Below, in pieces: positions 21,036 to 33,659 of a stretch of DNA of 64,000 nt. This stretch comes from Schistocephalus solidus (lineage: Eukaryota; Platyhelminthes; Cestoda; Diphyllobothriidea; Diphyllobothriidae), in the NCBI GenBank assembly GCA_017591395.1, contig WEDG01001385.1, forward strand, positions 1 to 64,000. Reading direction: 5' to 3'. A program made the translations under genes and the position numbers. Numbering within the stretch: position 1 is the stretch's first letter; each line of letters opens with the position of its first letter. The notes beneath the pieces were generated by a model. That model searched no databases and was not told where the DNA came from. It saw only the letters and a program-made list of their open reading frames with translations.

Positions 21036-23058
21036 AAATGGGTTTGTCAGTCGATGCGGTCTACATTCAGGAGATGATACCTGCCCTTAGGTCTGCAGAC
21101 GGAAAACTGGAGACTGATGACCAGGTTAAAGCATCCCTTCTTTCCAAATTCTTCCAGACCGTCTTCACTAGAGAGCCTAATAATTTTGCTGCTATTCAAA
21201 CAGTTTGTCAACCAATGTGTACCCCCCCCTTTACCTTACTCCTCCATCTCCTCCTCATCCACAACGGAGGACCTCGACCTAGACTTTTCACCGACCGTAG
21301 TTAAAACCGAATTACTCCGTATAAAACCAGCCAAGTCGCCTGGGCCGGATAGAATTCCTGCATTAGCCCTACGAGAACTTGCTAACGAACTGTGTATACC
21401 ACTGTCCATCATATTCCAAAAGTCCTTTGAAGAAAGCAAACTCCCGGAAGAATGGAAATGCGCATTCATCGCCCGATCTATAAAGGAGGTTCACGACTCG
21501 ACTGTGAAAATTACCGCCCTGTCAGTTTAACTTGCATAGCATGCAAAATAATGGAGCGTATTATCAAGAGGCATTTAATGCGCTATCTGGAAAACAACCA
21601 AATCCTACGCGATGCCCAACACGGCTTCCGTCCAGGACGTTCCTGTATCACGAGTGCCCTCCAGTCGCACGAGAAATGGACAAAGACCACAGATAAGGGT
21701 CATGCAGTAGATGTTGTATTTTTTTGACTTCAAAAAAAGCCTTTGATAGTGTACCACACGGGCTTCTTTTTGCAGAAGATTTGGAACGTAGGAATTCAAG
21801 GAAAACTTTTCAATTGGATCAAGAGTTTCTTGTCTTTCAGAGTACAGAGAGTTTTTGTTGGAAACTCTAGCTCAGAATGGGTAAAAAGTAGAAAGTGGTG
21901 TTCCACAGGGTTCTGTTTTTGGGCCCCCTACTCTTCCTAATCTACGTGAACGACTGTCTCAATGACCTAGATTGTGAAGCTGTCATGTTTGCAGATGACA
22001 TTAAAAATATGGACTGAAGTCAGCTGCGCTGATGACGCAAAAAGGGTTACAATCGAATATCGACAAACTAAGTGCCTGGTCGGCTAAGTGGCTTCTTAAG
22101 TTTAATGTATCCAAGTGCGTGATCCTACATCTAAGCGCCGGTCGAAAAGTATCTCTGAGACACCAGTACTTTATTAATGGCACTGCATTAAAAAAAGGTC
22201 GAAACATACAAAGATCTGGGCATGTGGACAACTGTGAATTTGATGCCCTCAGAACACTGTAAGAAAGCAGTCCAGAAGGCAACATGTACACTACATTGGA
22301 TCAGACGTGCGTTTTAAAATATTCCCCCCTGATCTATTCGGAAAAGTCTATGGCGCCTTTGTGAGACCACATTTAGATTACGGAGTACCAGCTTGGATAC
22401 CGTGGATGAAGAAAGATGTTGACCTCCTCGAACAGGTGCAACGGAGAGCAACGAAGATGGTTGACGGTCTTAAGACTTTACCGTACCAAGACAGATTGAA
22501 AAAAAGCTTGACTTATTTCCTCTTTCCTACAGGCACTTACGGTGTAGCCTGCTCTGGACATTCCGGATTATCCGGGGCCATGATTCCACCCTGAGATCGG
22601 AGGATTTCTTCGACTTTGCCTGCACAACTCATCTGCGTGGTCATCCTTACAAGGTTAATAGCGAACGCACGCGATTGAACCTCAGAAAGTTTTGTTTTAG
22701 CCAACGAGTGGTTCGACCTTGGAACTCGTTACCAAGCGAGATGGGTTAACTCTGAAAGCATTATTGATTTTTAAAAAGAAGGCTTGATTGCATTGTATTT
22801 GACAAAAGACGACTGTCACAGCATGATTTCTTAAAAACCAGCCTTTTAAAATCTTTCGGGCTCTACTTTTCTTCCACAATGTTTCGCCTATGGCTGTGAA
22901 AACGCATTTGAAGTTATCTTATGCTTTGACTCAAACATTTTAAAATGTACAACATTTTATATTGACTGTACACATGCAATGATAACTTAACATTAATAGG
23001 GTCATCAAGGGCAATGCCTGTAACCCTTCAAAATATACAATATACAAATATACAATAT
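21036..23058 (+). mobile_element. Family C non-LTR retrotransposon, second copy, 5'-truncated
   Basis: RT begins with DDQVKASLLSKFFQTVF, followed in several frames by KSPGPDRIPALALREL, RPVSLTCIACKIMERII, QHGFRPGRSC, DFKKAFDSVPHG (with a frame break in a run of seven T near 21,720) and FADDI near 21,990. The C-terminal region, including RPHLDYGVPAW, runs to about 22,750. The 3' UTR carries the conserved terminal hairpin (22,996-23,029) and a tail of ATATACA-like units to about 23,058. Confidence 0.8.
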
Positions 23059-24275
23059 ACATTGACTTTAGCAAAGCCTTTGACAGGGTTCCACACAAAC
23101 GTCTGATCTTTAAGCTCCGTCAAATGGGTGTGTCTGGCAACCTACTCAAATGGTTGGCCGACTTTCTCACACACAGGCGCCAGCGTGTTTGTATTGGAGA
23201 TGTCAAGTCTCACCTTGAAACCGTTCACAGTGGAGTTCCGCAGGGCAGCGTTCTGGGTCCCATTTGGTTTCTGATATACGTGAACGACTGCCTGGATTGT
23301 CTGACATGCGAGAAGGTAATGTTCGCTGACGATCTGAAGTTATGGAACTCGATTGAAAAACCGGAGGATGCGCAGAAGTTACAACAAAACTTAGATCGCT
23401 TGCAAACATGGTTTGATGAGTGGCTGCTGAACCTTAATCTTAACAAATGCCAAATAATCCGACTGCGGTCAAGTTACAGAAGGATGATTAGGTTTGAATA
23501 CCAGTACTTCATCAGTGGTCACCAACTCCAGGAGGTAAATATTCTAAAGGACTTGGGTATATGGATAACACCAACTCTCAAACCATCGTTGCACTGTGTG
23601 AATACCACAAAAAAGCTATGTGTATCTTAGGCGCAATCAGGAGGTCCTTCGTTAATTTTGATGGAGAGCTTTTTGGGCTCGTGTTTGGAACATTTATCCG
23701 GCCGGTGTTGGAATATTGCGTTCAGGCGTGGCGCCCTTGGACGAAATATGACTACGCTCTGCTGGAGAAAGTTCAACGGAGGGCCACGAAACTAGTAAGC
23801 GGATTGGAATGCCTACCCTATGAGGGCCGCCTAGAAAGACTTGAAATTTTTCCTCTCTCTTATAGGCGATACAGAGGGGATATGATCTTAGTCTTCAAAC
23901 TGGTCAGAGGAGTTGATTGTGCTCTTCAGATGGCCAACTTTTTTGAATTGGCAAACATGACAAGTCTCCGAGGACACCCATACAAATTGAAAAGAAAACA
24001 CCGAACTTGAAGTGCAGGCCAACTACTTTTCCCAACGGGTGATTGAAGAATGGAACAAACTGCCAGCTTCAGTTGTTCAGGCTGAAAGCGTTGAAATGTT
24101 TAAAAGAAGACTTGATGCATTTTTACTTGATGGACATATATTGAGTCGACAGCAATGATCGATATGCTAAAACGACTATCGCAATGTAACATTTGCTTGT
24201 TTTGTTTGCGTCTATCTGTAAATAGGGTTTTCAAAGGCTCTGCCTATCTCCCTTATATATACTGAATTATACTGA
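23059..24275 (+). mobile_element. Family C non-LTR retrotransposon, third copy, 5'-truncated
   Basis: Starts inside the RT palm (DFSKAFDRVPHKRLI at about 23,063). The frame 23,124-23,630 holds RRQRVCIGDVK, SGVPQGSVLGPIWFLIYVND and MFADDLKLWNS. The frame 23,561-24,010 holds the C-terminal RPVLEYCVQAWRPW and LEKVQRRATKLVSGL. The 3' end has the terminal hairpin at 24,222-24,254 followed by TACTGAATTA units. It is inserted directly after the tail of the previous copy, giving a head-to-tail run. Confidence 0.82.
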
Positions 24276-26257
24276 ATTATGTAAGGTCACTAGACTGGAG
24301 TTCATATCTTCTAACGACATCGGCGACGGAAGCTGAAAACCTTTTAAACTCTACCTTTTTTATAATTCGAGATACCTTGATAGATAAGAAATCCCCGTTT
24401 AAGTCACAAATTCCTAACTTCCTTTCCAAGATGCTAAAAAAACTAAAAAAACAACGTCCCGATCCCTCAGTTAGTTATTTATCCACATTCAGACGAATTT
24501 GAAAAATTCATGAGCTAGTTGAAAAAAATGGAAACAAACTGAAAAGAAAACACACTAAACTTGAAGTGCCGGCCAACTTCTTTTCCCAACGGTGATTGAA
24601 GAATGGAACAAACTGCCAGCTTCGGTTGTTCAGGCTGAAAGCGTTGAAATGTATAAAAGAAGACTTGATGCATTTTTACTTGATGGACATATATTGAGTC
24701 GACCGCAATGATCGATAGGCTAAAACGACTATCGCAATGTAACATTTGCTTGTTTTGCTAGCGTATATCTGTAAATAGAGTTTTCAAAGGCTCTGCCTAT
24801 CTCCCTTATATATACTGAATTAAATAAAAATAGCGGCGGAACGCCGGGCAATAGATTCCTCCGAAAAAACAGCCCAGATCTTTCGGAAAAAATGAATACT
24901 AATCGAAAAACTTGTCCCCAACTCATTATTGATGACGCAGGTCAAGTAATAACAGGCGACAACCAAATAGCAAATTTATTCAGTAAGTACTTCTCAGTCC
25001 ACTGTTCAGTCGAGGAGGAGCCGGTTCACAAACCAACAGACATGACAAAATTTACCCTCAATGAGATCTTTTTTAGTGAAGGAACCGTCAAAAAAGCTAT
25101 CAAACAACTTTCTAATTCCACCTCTTATGAAACGGATAAAATCCCACCTTGCATACTAAAACATATGATATATGCTCCAGTACTGCTGTAAAGTCTATTC
25201 TCTTTACTCCAGTCGAATGGTATTTATCCATAAATCTGGAAATACTCAATCATTACACTAACTTTTAAAGACAGGAACCGATCTGATACACAAAGCTATC
25301 GTGATGTTCACCGAACAGTGGTAATAGCAAAAATCCTAGAAAAAATAATTTCGAACCAAATGCTTAACTATCTAACAAACGCTATCCTCATACCTTCCTC
25401 TCAACAAGCTTTCTTACCTACAAAATCATGTTAGTCCTGCCATCTCACCTTCCGTGAATTCGTTTCAAATAACAGAGATGACGGAAAAACGGTGGCTACG
25501 ATATACTTTGACCTAAAAAAATCGTTCGATAAAGTCCCCCATCCAAGGCTTCTAGTGAAGCTTAGTAGTCATGGGATTGGGTCTCCCCTTCTCGACTTTC
25601 TAAAATCTTACCTTCAAAACCAATATCAGGTAGTACAAATTCAAAACGTGGTCTCAGAACCATCTCCTATTAGTAGTGGAGTACTTCAGAGGACTATCCT
25701 AGGTCCCCTCCAATTTCTTATATACATTCACGACTTATCCTCTATATCAACGTCAGCTAAAACATTTTTATATGCGGATGACTTAAAAATTAAAATAGGC
25801 ATATAAAAGCATACAGTAGCTAGTATGCATAAAACGATTTAAAATGATTTTAAAAAACTAAGCGAATGGAGTACTCTATGGCAAATGCCATTTTATCCAA
25901 GTAAATGTCATCTCCTGATTTTCGGTCGACAAAAAACTTCCTCCCACAATTTTCAACAATCAGGAAATAGCTGAGACAACATCAAAAAAGACTTTGGTCT
26001 TAGCTATACCAATACTCTTGCTTGATCACCCCACGTTAAACAAATATCGCCAAAAGCCACTAGACTATGCGGATTCATTTGTAAATATTTCTTCCCACCT
26101 GCCCTAAAGACACGACTATATAAAATTTACGTTTTACCTCTCCTGGATTACTGCTCAATTTTATTTGACATAATGCCCTCAGACGGCCGAAGGGAACTAG
26201 AAGCCATTCAAAGATGCCTTACCAGATCCTTATCCAAATTTGATGGCATTCAAGGCT
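24276..26257 (+). mobile_element. Family B non-LTR retrotransposon, 5' portion (split by two insertions)
   Basis: A distinct AT-rich RT family. 24,276-24,530 encodes a pre-RT linker (SKMLKKLKKQ). 24,892-25,191 continues it (CPQLIIDDAGQVITGDNQ and DKIPPCILKHM). 25,492-25,806 holds ATIYFDLKKSFDKVPHPRLL, SGVLQRTILGPLQFLIYIHD and FLYADDLKIKIGI. In-frame stops follow GI at 25,804. RT C-terminal sequence runs to 26,257, where family A copy A2 interrupts it; family B sequence resumes at 30,742. A family C 3' fragment is inserted at about 24,535-24,830. Confidence 0.8.
24535..24830 (+). mobile_element. Family C 3'-end fragment inserted in family B
   Basis: It repeats the last ~290 bp of the third family C copy (KLKRKHTKLEVPANFFSQR onward in translation), including the terminal hairpin (about 24,775-24,805) and one TATATATACTGAATT tail unit. 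Family B coding sequence can be followed on both sides, so this is a strongly 5'-truncated LINE insertion. Confidence 0.8.
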
Positions 26258-26306
26258 ATGTCATGGCTATGCAAACCATAACGAGACGATACAACAATCT
26301 CCTATA

Positions 26307-27068
26307 GTGCCCGGTTCAAAAACCTTAACTTCAACTCCTGCTCTCGATTCAACGAATCCACTAAAGCCTTCTTCCTCGCCAATAGGAATTTCCAACGCAG
26401 AAGCTATCAGCCATGTCGTAAGCCCACCTTTAATGCCAGTAACTCCGTCTAAAGTGCCAAGACCGACTGCTTCTCCGTTTCAACGTAGTTTTCCTTGTAT
26501 TCCTACTGTTGACTTAGTCAACAATACTGGAGTCAAGTCCACCTCGTTCCCATTCCACGATATCCACTCCGGTCTCAGCTGTCCAATCTAATAAACTTAT
26601 CAAAAACCTGGGCAAGTCAAAGGATGCTCCAAACTTAAGTTCCAAAAAGACAAAATGTTATTAAAGTTGGGAAACATCCTAACCCTTCAGCAGCTACCAT
26701 ACATACCCAAAATTTCCTTCGCAATTATCCCAACCAATCAATTTCTCAGGCTGCCCCATTATTTAACCCTACCCCTTACGGTACCAGTTTTTCCAAAACA
26801 ATTTGTTCCGTTTTCAAATCTTATTCTCCCCCATATTATTCCAATATTCCTCAAAACCCTATTTATAGGCCTCCTATTTTTCGCTAACGCAGAAAATAGC
26901 CTTCCTCTCAATGGATACCACCCAAATATGTTTCTCTACAATAATCCTAATTTAGTTAGCAGTAACAGCTTAACTAATTGTAGACAGCAGCCATTTTTAC
27001 TTTCCGCCAGCACCTACCTCTCTACAGTTTACTTCCCCACCACCAAGTCTTCCTTTTTTTATAAGTAA
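26307..27068 (+). pseudogene. ORF1-like region of family A element
   Basis: Two frames (26,307-26,591 and 26,655-27,068) rich in Pro, Ser, Asn and Phe, including PSKVPRPTASPFQRSFPC and, out of frame, repeated asparagine and proline stretches. The same region is found in the minus-strand copy at 37.6-36.9 kb, showing that it is part of the element. No zinc knuckle, RRM or coiled coil is evident. Its role as ORF1 is inferred from position only. Confidence 0.5.
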
Positions 27069-27103
27069 CGATAACCCTAGTTTGGATACTCGAACTACGC
27101 TAG

Positions 27104-27770
27104 ATGTCATATTACTTAATGCTAGATCTGTTTTTAAATAAGATGGCGCAACTGAGAGCCATTGCTTTCGAGCTAATGCCCGATGTTTTATGCGTAACTG
27201 AATCTTGGACCCATCCCTTAATTTCCGACTCTTTGCTTGTCATAGACCAGTACGATCTCTACCGTCAAGACCGCATTAGTAAGCGTGGCGGTGGTTGTCT
27301 TCTCTATATTAAAGCTTCATTTAAGAACTTCCCGTTTTGATCTAGATGTTACGTCATTCTCTGGTAATTGTTGCTTCGCATCCATTATCCTGTCGTCCAG
27401 GCAAAAGGCGATTCTCGGATGTATTTACAACCCGCCTAATTCATCATCCAATGATGATGCAAAACTTTAATGAAATTTTTAAATTGATTTCGAAGTCCAA
27501 TTTTAACATTAAAATAATCGCTGGGGACTTTAATTTTTCCTGAAATTGACTGGATTTCAAACGTTTGTCCACCCAGATTTCAGCCTTTCCTCGATACGAT
27601 TAATTTTTTTCTAATTGGTCCCAGCTTGTCCGTTCTTCAACGAGAGAAAAGCATATTTTTAGACCTGATTTTTCACAAACGACATTGCTCCCCTCTTCGT
27701 TGATTTTTAAGCAGGGCCTCTTCCAAAGTGACCATACACTAATTCACTGTTGCCTTCCGATTGTTTCATC
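27104..27770 (+). pseudogene. APE-type endonuclease of family A element
   Basis: Motifs in order: LLNARSV (just upstream, out of frame), CVTESWTHPLIS with the catalytic glutamate, SKRGGGCLLYIKAS, IKIIAGDFNFS with the catalytic aspartate/asparagine (27,510-27,543), and FQSDHTLIHCCLPIV (27,720-27,765) with the SDH motif. These define the exonuclease III-like nicking enzyme of LINEs. The domain is split into at least four frames by short indels, several of them in homopolymers. Confidence 0.75.
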
Positions 27771-27884
27771 GAAAAAAAGGTTAGTGCCGTTCGTACCTAT
27801 CATGCTTTTTGACCTCGCAGATATGAGCTTAATTAGTAACTTTTTTGACTCATTGGACTGGCAGAATCTCTCCTCCATGAACGA

Positions 27885-29810
27885 CGCAGCAAGTCTTTGT
27901 GACTTCGTGTCAGTCGTTTCAAATAACATCCTGAAGCTTGTGCCAACCAAAATAGTCAAGCCCTACGTCTCGGAATCAACCGTTCCTCACTTTCTTTTTG
28001 CCACGACTAAAGAAATTGAAGAAGCAGTTGAAAGATCAATATACTAGTTCGTTATCTGTACATCTAAGGATCGCTGAGATTTTTGAATTAGCCTCTAAGA
28101 TTCGTCTTGCACATGACAGACAGAGGAATCTTGCGCACTCAGTGAGCCAAACACTGCAAAATCTGTTGCTCAACTGTTCCGCCGTCGATCCTCTTCTAAA
28201 CGAGGTTATGAAATTCCTCCATTACTAAATGAAGACAAGAACTTCGTTCTGGAAGACTCTGACAAGGCAGAACTGTTTAGTGCGTTCTTTGCAAATCATC
28301 TTACGATGGAATCTGAACCGGTTCCGACGTTTCAGGCATCCTCATTGAATGTTATCAGCACTATTGATTTCTCCTTAGAACTAATTCGTAAGCAAATAAT
28401 TCGTCTGAAAAAAACTCGCACTCTTCGGGAACTGACGGTATTCCAAACTCAGTTATTAAGAGAGTGCCGAGCTTTCCCCGATTGCTTAGCCATGTATTCT
28501 CAGTTTATCTTTTTAAACGGATTCTTTCCTGACTCATGGAAGACATCTATTATTCTTCCTGTCTTCAAGTCGGGATCTCGTTCGGACGTAAATAATTATC
28601 GAGGCGTTCACAAAACCCCGGCTCTCGCAAAACTTCTTGAAAAAAATTATTTTCAATCAAATTCTCGACTTTTGCCAAGAAAATAAGCTTTTAAGCGACT
28701 CACAATATGGTTTTCTACCTGGGAGATCATGCGAAGTGTGTCACTTAGCTTTTCTTAACCTCGTCACTTCCCTTCGTAACGAGCAACAGTCAGTGGTTGT
28801 GATCTACTTTGACCTGAGCAAAGCCTTTGACAAGGTACCGCACAGACGTCTTCTAGTGAAACTGGAAGCCCTCGGCATCCGGCCTCCTCTCCTTGACTTC
28901 ATTGGTTCCTACTTGTCTAACCGCAGCCAGAAGGTCTTAGTAGGTAATAGCTATTCGACGCCTCAACCGATCACGAGTGGCGTTTTTCAAGGCACCGTTC
29001 TAGGTCCCCTTCTCTTCATTCTGTACATTAACGAAATTTCAACTTTACTCACAAATTCACAAAATTTCGTTTTACGCTGACGATCTCAAGTGCATTTATT
29101 CATTTTCTAAAGACACTGCTAATAGTTGCGTTGACAAAATAAACACTGATCTACTAATGCTCTCACGTTGGAGCTGTACTTGGCAGATGGAATTTTTCTC
29201 CATCCAAGAGCAGTTTCATGTGTTTTTGGCCCCACAAGCTTCCTGGACCCCTAGTATTTCAAAATAGTACACTTTTTAGAACGATCAACCATAAAGACTT
29301 AGGTCTAAGTTACACGAATAAGCTAGCATTATCGCCTCATGCAGATCGAATTTCTGCAAAGGCTGCACAGATATGTGGTTTTTATATCACATAATTTCTT
29401 CCTTCCGGAAATAAAGTTAAACCTATACCGCATGTTTTGTTCTTCCTATCCTCGAATACTGCTGTCCCCTATTTGGGCTGATGAACGCCTCTGACCGCAG
29501 TAAGATTGAAAAAAAGTTCAGAGGGTTTTTACTCGAAAACTATTTTTCTCTTCCTGGATCCAGTTTCTCTTATACGGATAGATGCCAGTTAGCAAACATT
29601 AAATTTCTGTGGGTTAGAAGACTCGAAGCTGGTCTCTGCTTCCTGTTTCGCGTTAATTCTAGCCCAAATATCCCACGAATTAACGCTCTCACTCCGGTAA
29701 ATCGACCCTATGCCACTCGTAATTCCTCCATGTTCATTTCACCACCCCTTAGCTCCACAACCAACCGGTCTCAGTTTTTTTGCCTCCAAATATGCTTTCA
29801 TATGGAATAA
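27885..29810 (+). pseudogene. Reverse transcriptase of family A copy A2 (multiple frame breaks)
   Basis: The same RT as copy A1: linker with LVPTKIVKPYVSES, then PVFKSGSRSDVNNYRG, YGFLPGRSCEVCHLAF, VVVIYFDLSKAFDKVPH and FQGTVLGPLLFILYINE. The YADD region at about 29,075 is shifted by one extra T. C-terminal blocks at 29,481-29,810 and 29,710-29,900 include WVRRLEAGLCFLFRVNS. Overlapping blocks in different frames mark indels at about 28,010, 28,640, 29,070, 29,190, 29,380 and 29,510. Confidence 0.8.
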
Positions 29811-30186
29811 TCTACCACTGCAAATTAGGTTGTCGTCTACATTAGCTATTTTTCAAAACCAAATTACGCAAACATTTAACTTCGAAAGATATAAAGTCCT
29901 TATTGTCTGTTTCTTTCCCAAACTCGCAACTTTTGGATTTTTGAAAAGGGTCCTCCTGGTATTTGAGGCAGATCCCTTGATATTATATTGGTCTCTAATT
30001 ATATTTTCCATCATCCTCTGCAGAGTCAATCTTTGCATTCACTTTTTTTCTTCCCCTCCTTTTTAAACTAGCATTGCCAACTCTTGACAACCTTGATACT
30101 TTCCTTCGAATTTGCAACCCTGACGATAGTCTCCAGGATCTGTTGATGATCAAAGTGGGTTCTGATGGTTTCGCCTCTTTGGTGAT

Positions 30187-30333
30187 GGACTATACAGTCA
30201 GCAAGGTCGCATCTCGATGATGATCTCGTGACCTCTACTGTCCCCTCTTCGTTTCGACCATGTTGTCTACGATGAGTTCGTCCTCTCTCACCTCCACTGG
30301 TGTTTATAAACAGTAGCTCTGACTGCTATATTA
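30187..30333 (+). repeat. Single 147-148-bp unit in the 3' UTR of family A copy A2
   Basis: Matches the units at 4944-5091 and 5092-5239. The presence of a single unit here suggests that the tandem form in A1 arose after the copies separated, or was lost here. Confidence 0.8.
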
Positions 30334-30741
30334 CCTCTCACCCGACAAGGAGCGTCCCGAACCCTCATACGCAGTCAGCAACATCACAATACTATCCCAT
30401 TGCATTTAGCTATTAATTTTTTTGTGAAGCAGTTTTTTTCTCCTATTTTTTTAAATTGGCGGCTCGCCGAACTCCGCCTCCGATTTAACCCTAGGAGTTT
30501 TTTTCACTGCTTCTTTTTCGAGTTCACCGTATATGCCAACGATTGTTGACTTTTGTTTTATAAATGGCAAATCTTTTTGAATCGGATATGTTTACCATAC
30601 TACTCATTTCTGCTGTTCATATGGATGCTCACATAGTGCAGCAATTATCCACTTTGTATTTATTTAAACCATGATACTAAGTTTGGAATGATGGGGCCCT
30701 CTGGGCCTTAAATATACAATTTATTTATTTATTTATTTATT

Positions 30742-32732
30742 ATACATGAAAATATACAGTATATGTCCTTCAACCCGTCTGGATCAGAAGACTCCAAAAT
30801 GGTCTCAATTTTCTATTTAAAATCCCGCACGACCAAGATATTCTCAGAATGAATATACTAACAAATCAAAACAGCCCCGAAACACTAGAAATGATGAAAC
30901 TATTATAAAAATCCCTAAATTCAAAAACGCCCAACGATCCAATTTCTATTCCATAAGATACTTGAGAATATGGAATGCCCTGCCAAGTTCTATTAGAAAT
31001 ATTTGAACCCTACTAGAATTTTAAATACAAATAAAACACTGTCTGCCAAATAATACCACACATCTATTTTTGAATAAAATATGATATTTTTCAACTCAGT
31101 TACTTACAATATCCTCTATATCAACGACTTATCTTCTATATCAACGTCAGCTAAAACATTTTTATATGCGGATGACTTAAAAATTAAAATAGGCATATAA
31201 AAGCATACAGTAGCTAGTATGCATAAAACGATTTAAAATGATTTTAAAAAACTAAGCGAATGGAGTACTCTATGGCAAATGCCATTTTATCCAAGTAAAT
31301 GTCATCTCCTGATTTTCGGTCGACAAAAAACTTCCTCCCACAATTTTCAACAATCAGGAAATAGCTGAGACAACATCAAAAAAGACTTTGGTCTTAGCTA
31401 TACCAATACTCTTGATTGATCACCCCACTTTAAACAAATATCACCAAAAGCCACTAGACTATGCGCATTCATTTGTAAATATTTCTTCCCACCTGCCCTA
31501 AAGACACGACTATATAAAATTTACGTTTTACCTCTCCTGGATTACTGCTCAATTTTATTTGACATAATGCCCTCAGACGGCCGAAGGGAACTAGAAGCCA
31601 TTCAAAAGATGCCTTACCAGATCCTTATCCAAATTTGATGGCATTCAAGGCTCATACATGAAAATATACAGTATATTTCCTTCAACCCATCTGGATCAGA
31701 AGACTCCAAAATGGTCTCAATTTTCTATTTAAAATCACGCACGACCAAGATGTTCTCAGAATGAATATACTAACAAATCAAAACAGCCCCGAAACACTAG
31801 AAATGATGAAACTATTATAAAAATCCCTAAATTCAAAAACGCCCAACGATCCAATTTCTATTCCATAAGATACTTGAGAATATGGAATGCCCTGCCAAGT
31901 TCTATTAGAAATATTTGAACCCTACTAGAATTTAAAATACAAATGAAACACTGTCTGCCAAATAATACCACACATCTATTTTTGAATAAGATATGATATT
32001 TTTCAACTCAGTTACTTACAATATCCTCTATATCAACGACTTATCTTCTATATCAACGTCAGCTAAAACATTTTTATATGCGGATGACTTAAAAATTAAA
32101 ATAGGCATACAAAAGCAAACAGTAGCTAGTATGCATAGAACGATTTTAAATGATTTTAAAAAACTAAGCGAATGGAGTACTCTATGGCAAATGCCATTTT
32201 CTCCAAGTAAATGTCATCTCCTGATTTTCGGTCGACAAAAACTTCCTCCCACAATTTTCAACAATCAGGAAATAGCTGAGACAACATCAAAAAAGACTTT
32301 GGTCTTAGCTATACCAATACTCTTGATTGATCACCCCACGTTAAACAAATATCACCAAAAGCCACTAGACTATGCGGATTCATTTGTAAATATTTCTTCC
32401 CACCTGCCCTAAAGACACGACTATATAAAATTTACGTTTTACCTCTCCTGGATTACTGCTCAATTTTATTTGACATAATGCCCTCAGACGGCCGAAGGGA
32501 ACTAGAAGCCATTCAAAAGATGCCTTAGCAGATCCTTATCCAAATTTGATGGCATTCAAGGCTCATACATGAAAATATACAATATATGTCCTTCAACCCG
32601 TCTGGAACAGAAGACTCCAAAATGGTCTCAATTTTCTATTTAAAATCCCGCACGACCAAGATATTCTCAGAATGAATAAACTAACAAATCAAAACGGCCC
32701 CGAAACACTAGAAATTATGAAAATATTATAAA
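30742..32732 (+). repeat. Tandem array of family B 3' halves (about 912-bp period)
   Basis: The marker TACATGAAAATATACA begins at 30,743, 31,655 and 32,566, giving periods of 912 and 911 bp. Each unit runs from an RT start at ILYINDLSSISTSAK through the YADD box (LYADDLKIKIGI) and C-terminal region to a 3' end at CAGTTACTTACAATA, then joins the next RT start. The first unit is 25,720-26,257 plus 30,742-31,110. It and the second unit share the same in-frame stops (after GI), so they are DNA duplicates. Only the third unit (31,993-32,412) reads through that position. Confidence 0.9.
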
Positions 32733-33650
32733 AATGAGAAGCCTTATTCTTACAACGCGAAGAGAATTTGAGAAGACTTTGCTGCAAAAGGCAACGCAGA
32801 ATCCAAAGTTAGTCTACAGTTACCTCCGTAGATGTACAAGGAATAAACATCAAATACCGCTGATTAAGACTGCCGTGGGCGTCGAAATTTCGAAAACAGG
32901 AAAAAAGCCGGAGTACTTTTCACAGTTCTACCGCTCAGTCTTCACAAACGAGGCCAGGTTCCTTCGTCCCTCAGTGGATAACCCGCCGACTGCAAGCATT
33001 AGCCACATACTATTCTCAGAATTTCTGATCCAAAAGGAATTAAAAAGAACTAAAAGAGTCGAAATCCCCAGGACCAGACGAGCTTCCACCCAAGCTTCTG
33101 AAAGAACTCGCCAATGAACTTTCCGCACCTTTGTCAGTGCTCTTTCAAAAAGTCCTTTGACTCCGGAACACTTCCTTTCGATTGGAAGCTGGCACATATA
33201 ACTCCCTTGTACAAAAAGCGGTAGCCGGGCGTCAGTGACAAACTACAGGCCCATAAGCTAACATGCATCCTTGGTAAGATTATGGAAAGGATCATCAAGA
33301 GCGAATTGGTGAAATTCCTAGAGACTCATAATTTGTTATCAAGCTGTCAACACGGGTTCAGAAAAGGAAGATCATGCACAACGAATTTGCTGTATTCGAT
33401 CCAGAGGTGGACCCAAAGCACTTGAAGATAGACACGCGGTTCACATTGCCTTCATTGACTTTCAAAAGGCCTTCGATACTGTGCCGCACGAGAACGCTTT
33501 ACAAGCTAGAAAGAATTGGAATCAGAGGTAACCTCCTCAAGTGGATCGAAAAACTTCCTCGTGGGTCGGCGCCAGGTTGTGTGCATCGGCCAAGAGGCGT
33601 TTGCTCCAGTGGTGCTGCACATGGCGCCTTTCCCTTCTTGGTACAAATGT
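32733..33650 (+). mobile_element. Family C non-LTR retrotransposon fragment (RT N-terminal half)
   Basis: Encodes LLQKATQNPKLVYSYLRRCTR, FTNEARF, a proline-rich linker, ELSAPLSVLFQK (split), SCQHGFRKGRSC, a DFQKAFDTVPH palm motif near 33,460 and GRRQVVCIGQE near 33,570. It lies in four frames. The left end is inside the third family B unit; the right end is lost in a family A-type segment near 33,650. Confidence 0.72.
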
Positions 33651-33659
33651 TCGTTATGG

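Larger units (their letters stand above)
26258..30741 (+). mobile_element. Family A non-LTR retrotransposon copy A2 (longest copy)
   Basis: About 4.5 kb inserted in family B. It has an ORF1-like 5' part (26,307-27,068), endonuclease (27,104-about 27,770), RT (27,885-about 29,110), C-terminal region (29,400-29,960), a 3' UTR with one 148-bp unit (30,187-30,333) and a (TTTA)n tail at 30,718-30,741. Against copy A1 it shows many single-base length changes in T and A runs that break every frame. Family B sequence is directly continuous across it. Confidence 0.88.

Noticed and set aside
26655..27068. Hydrophobic 137-codon frame read as a membrane protein
   Set aside because: It is the ORF1-like region of family A in a shifted frame; the homologous region at 37.3-36.9 kb is in another frame and is not hydrophobic.
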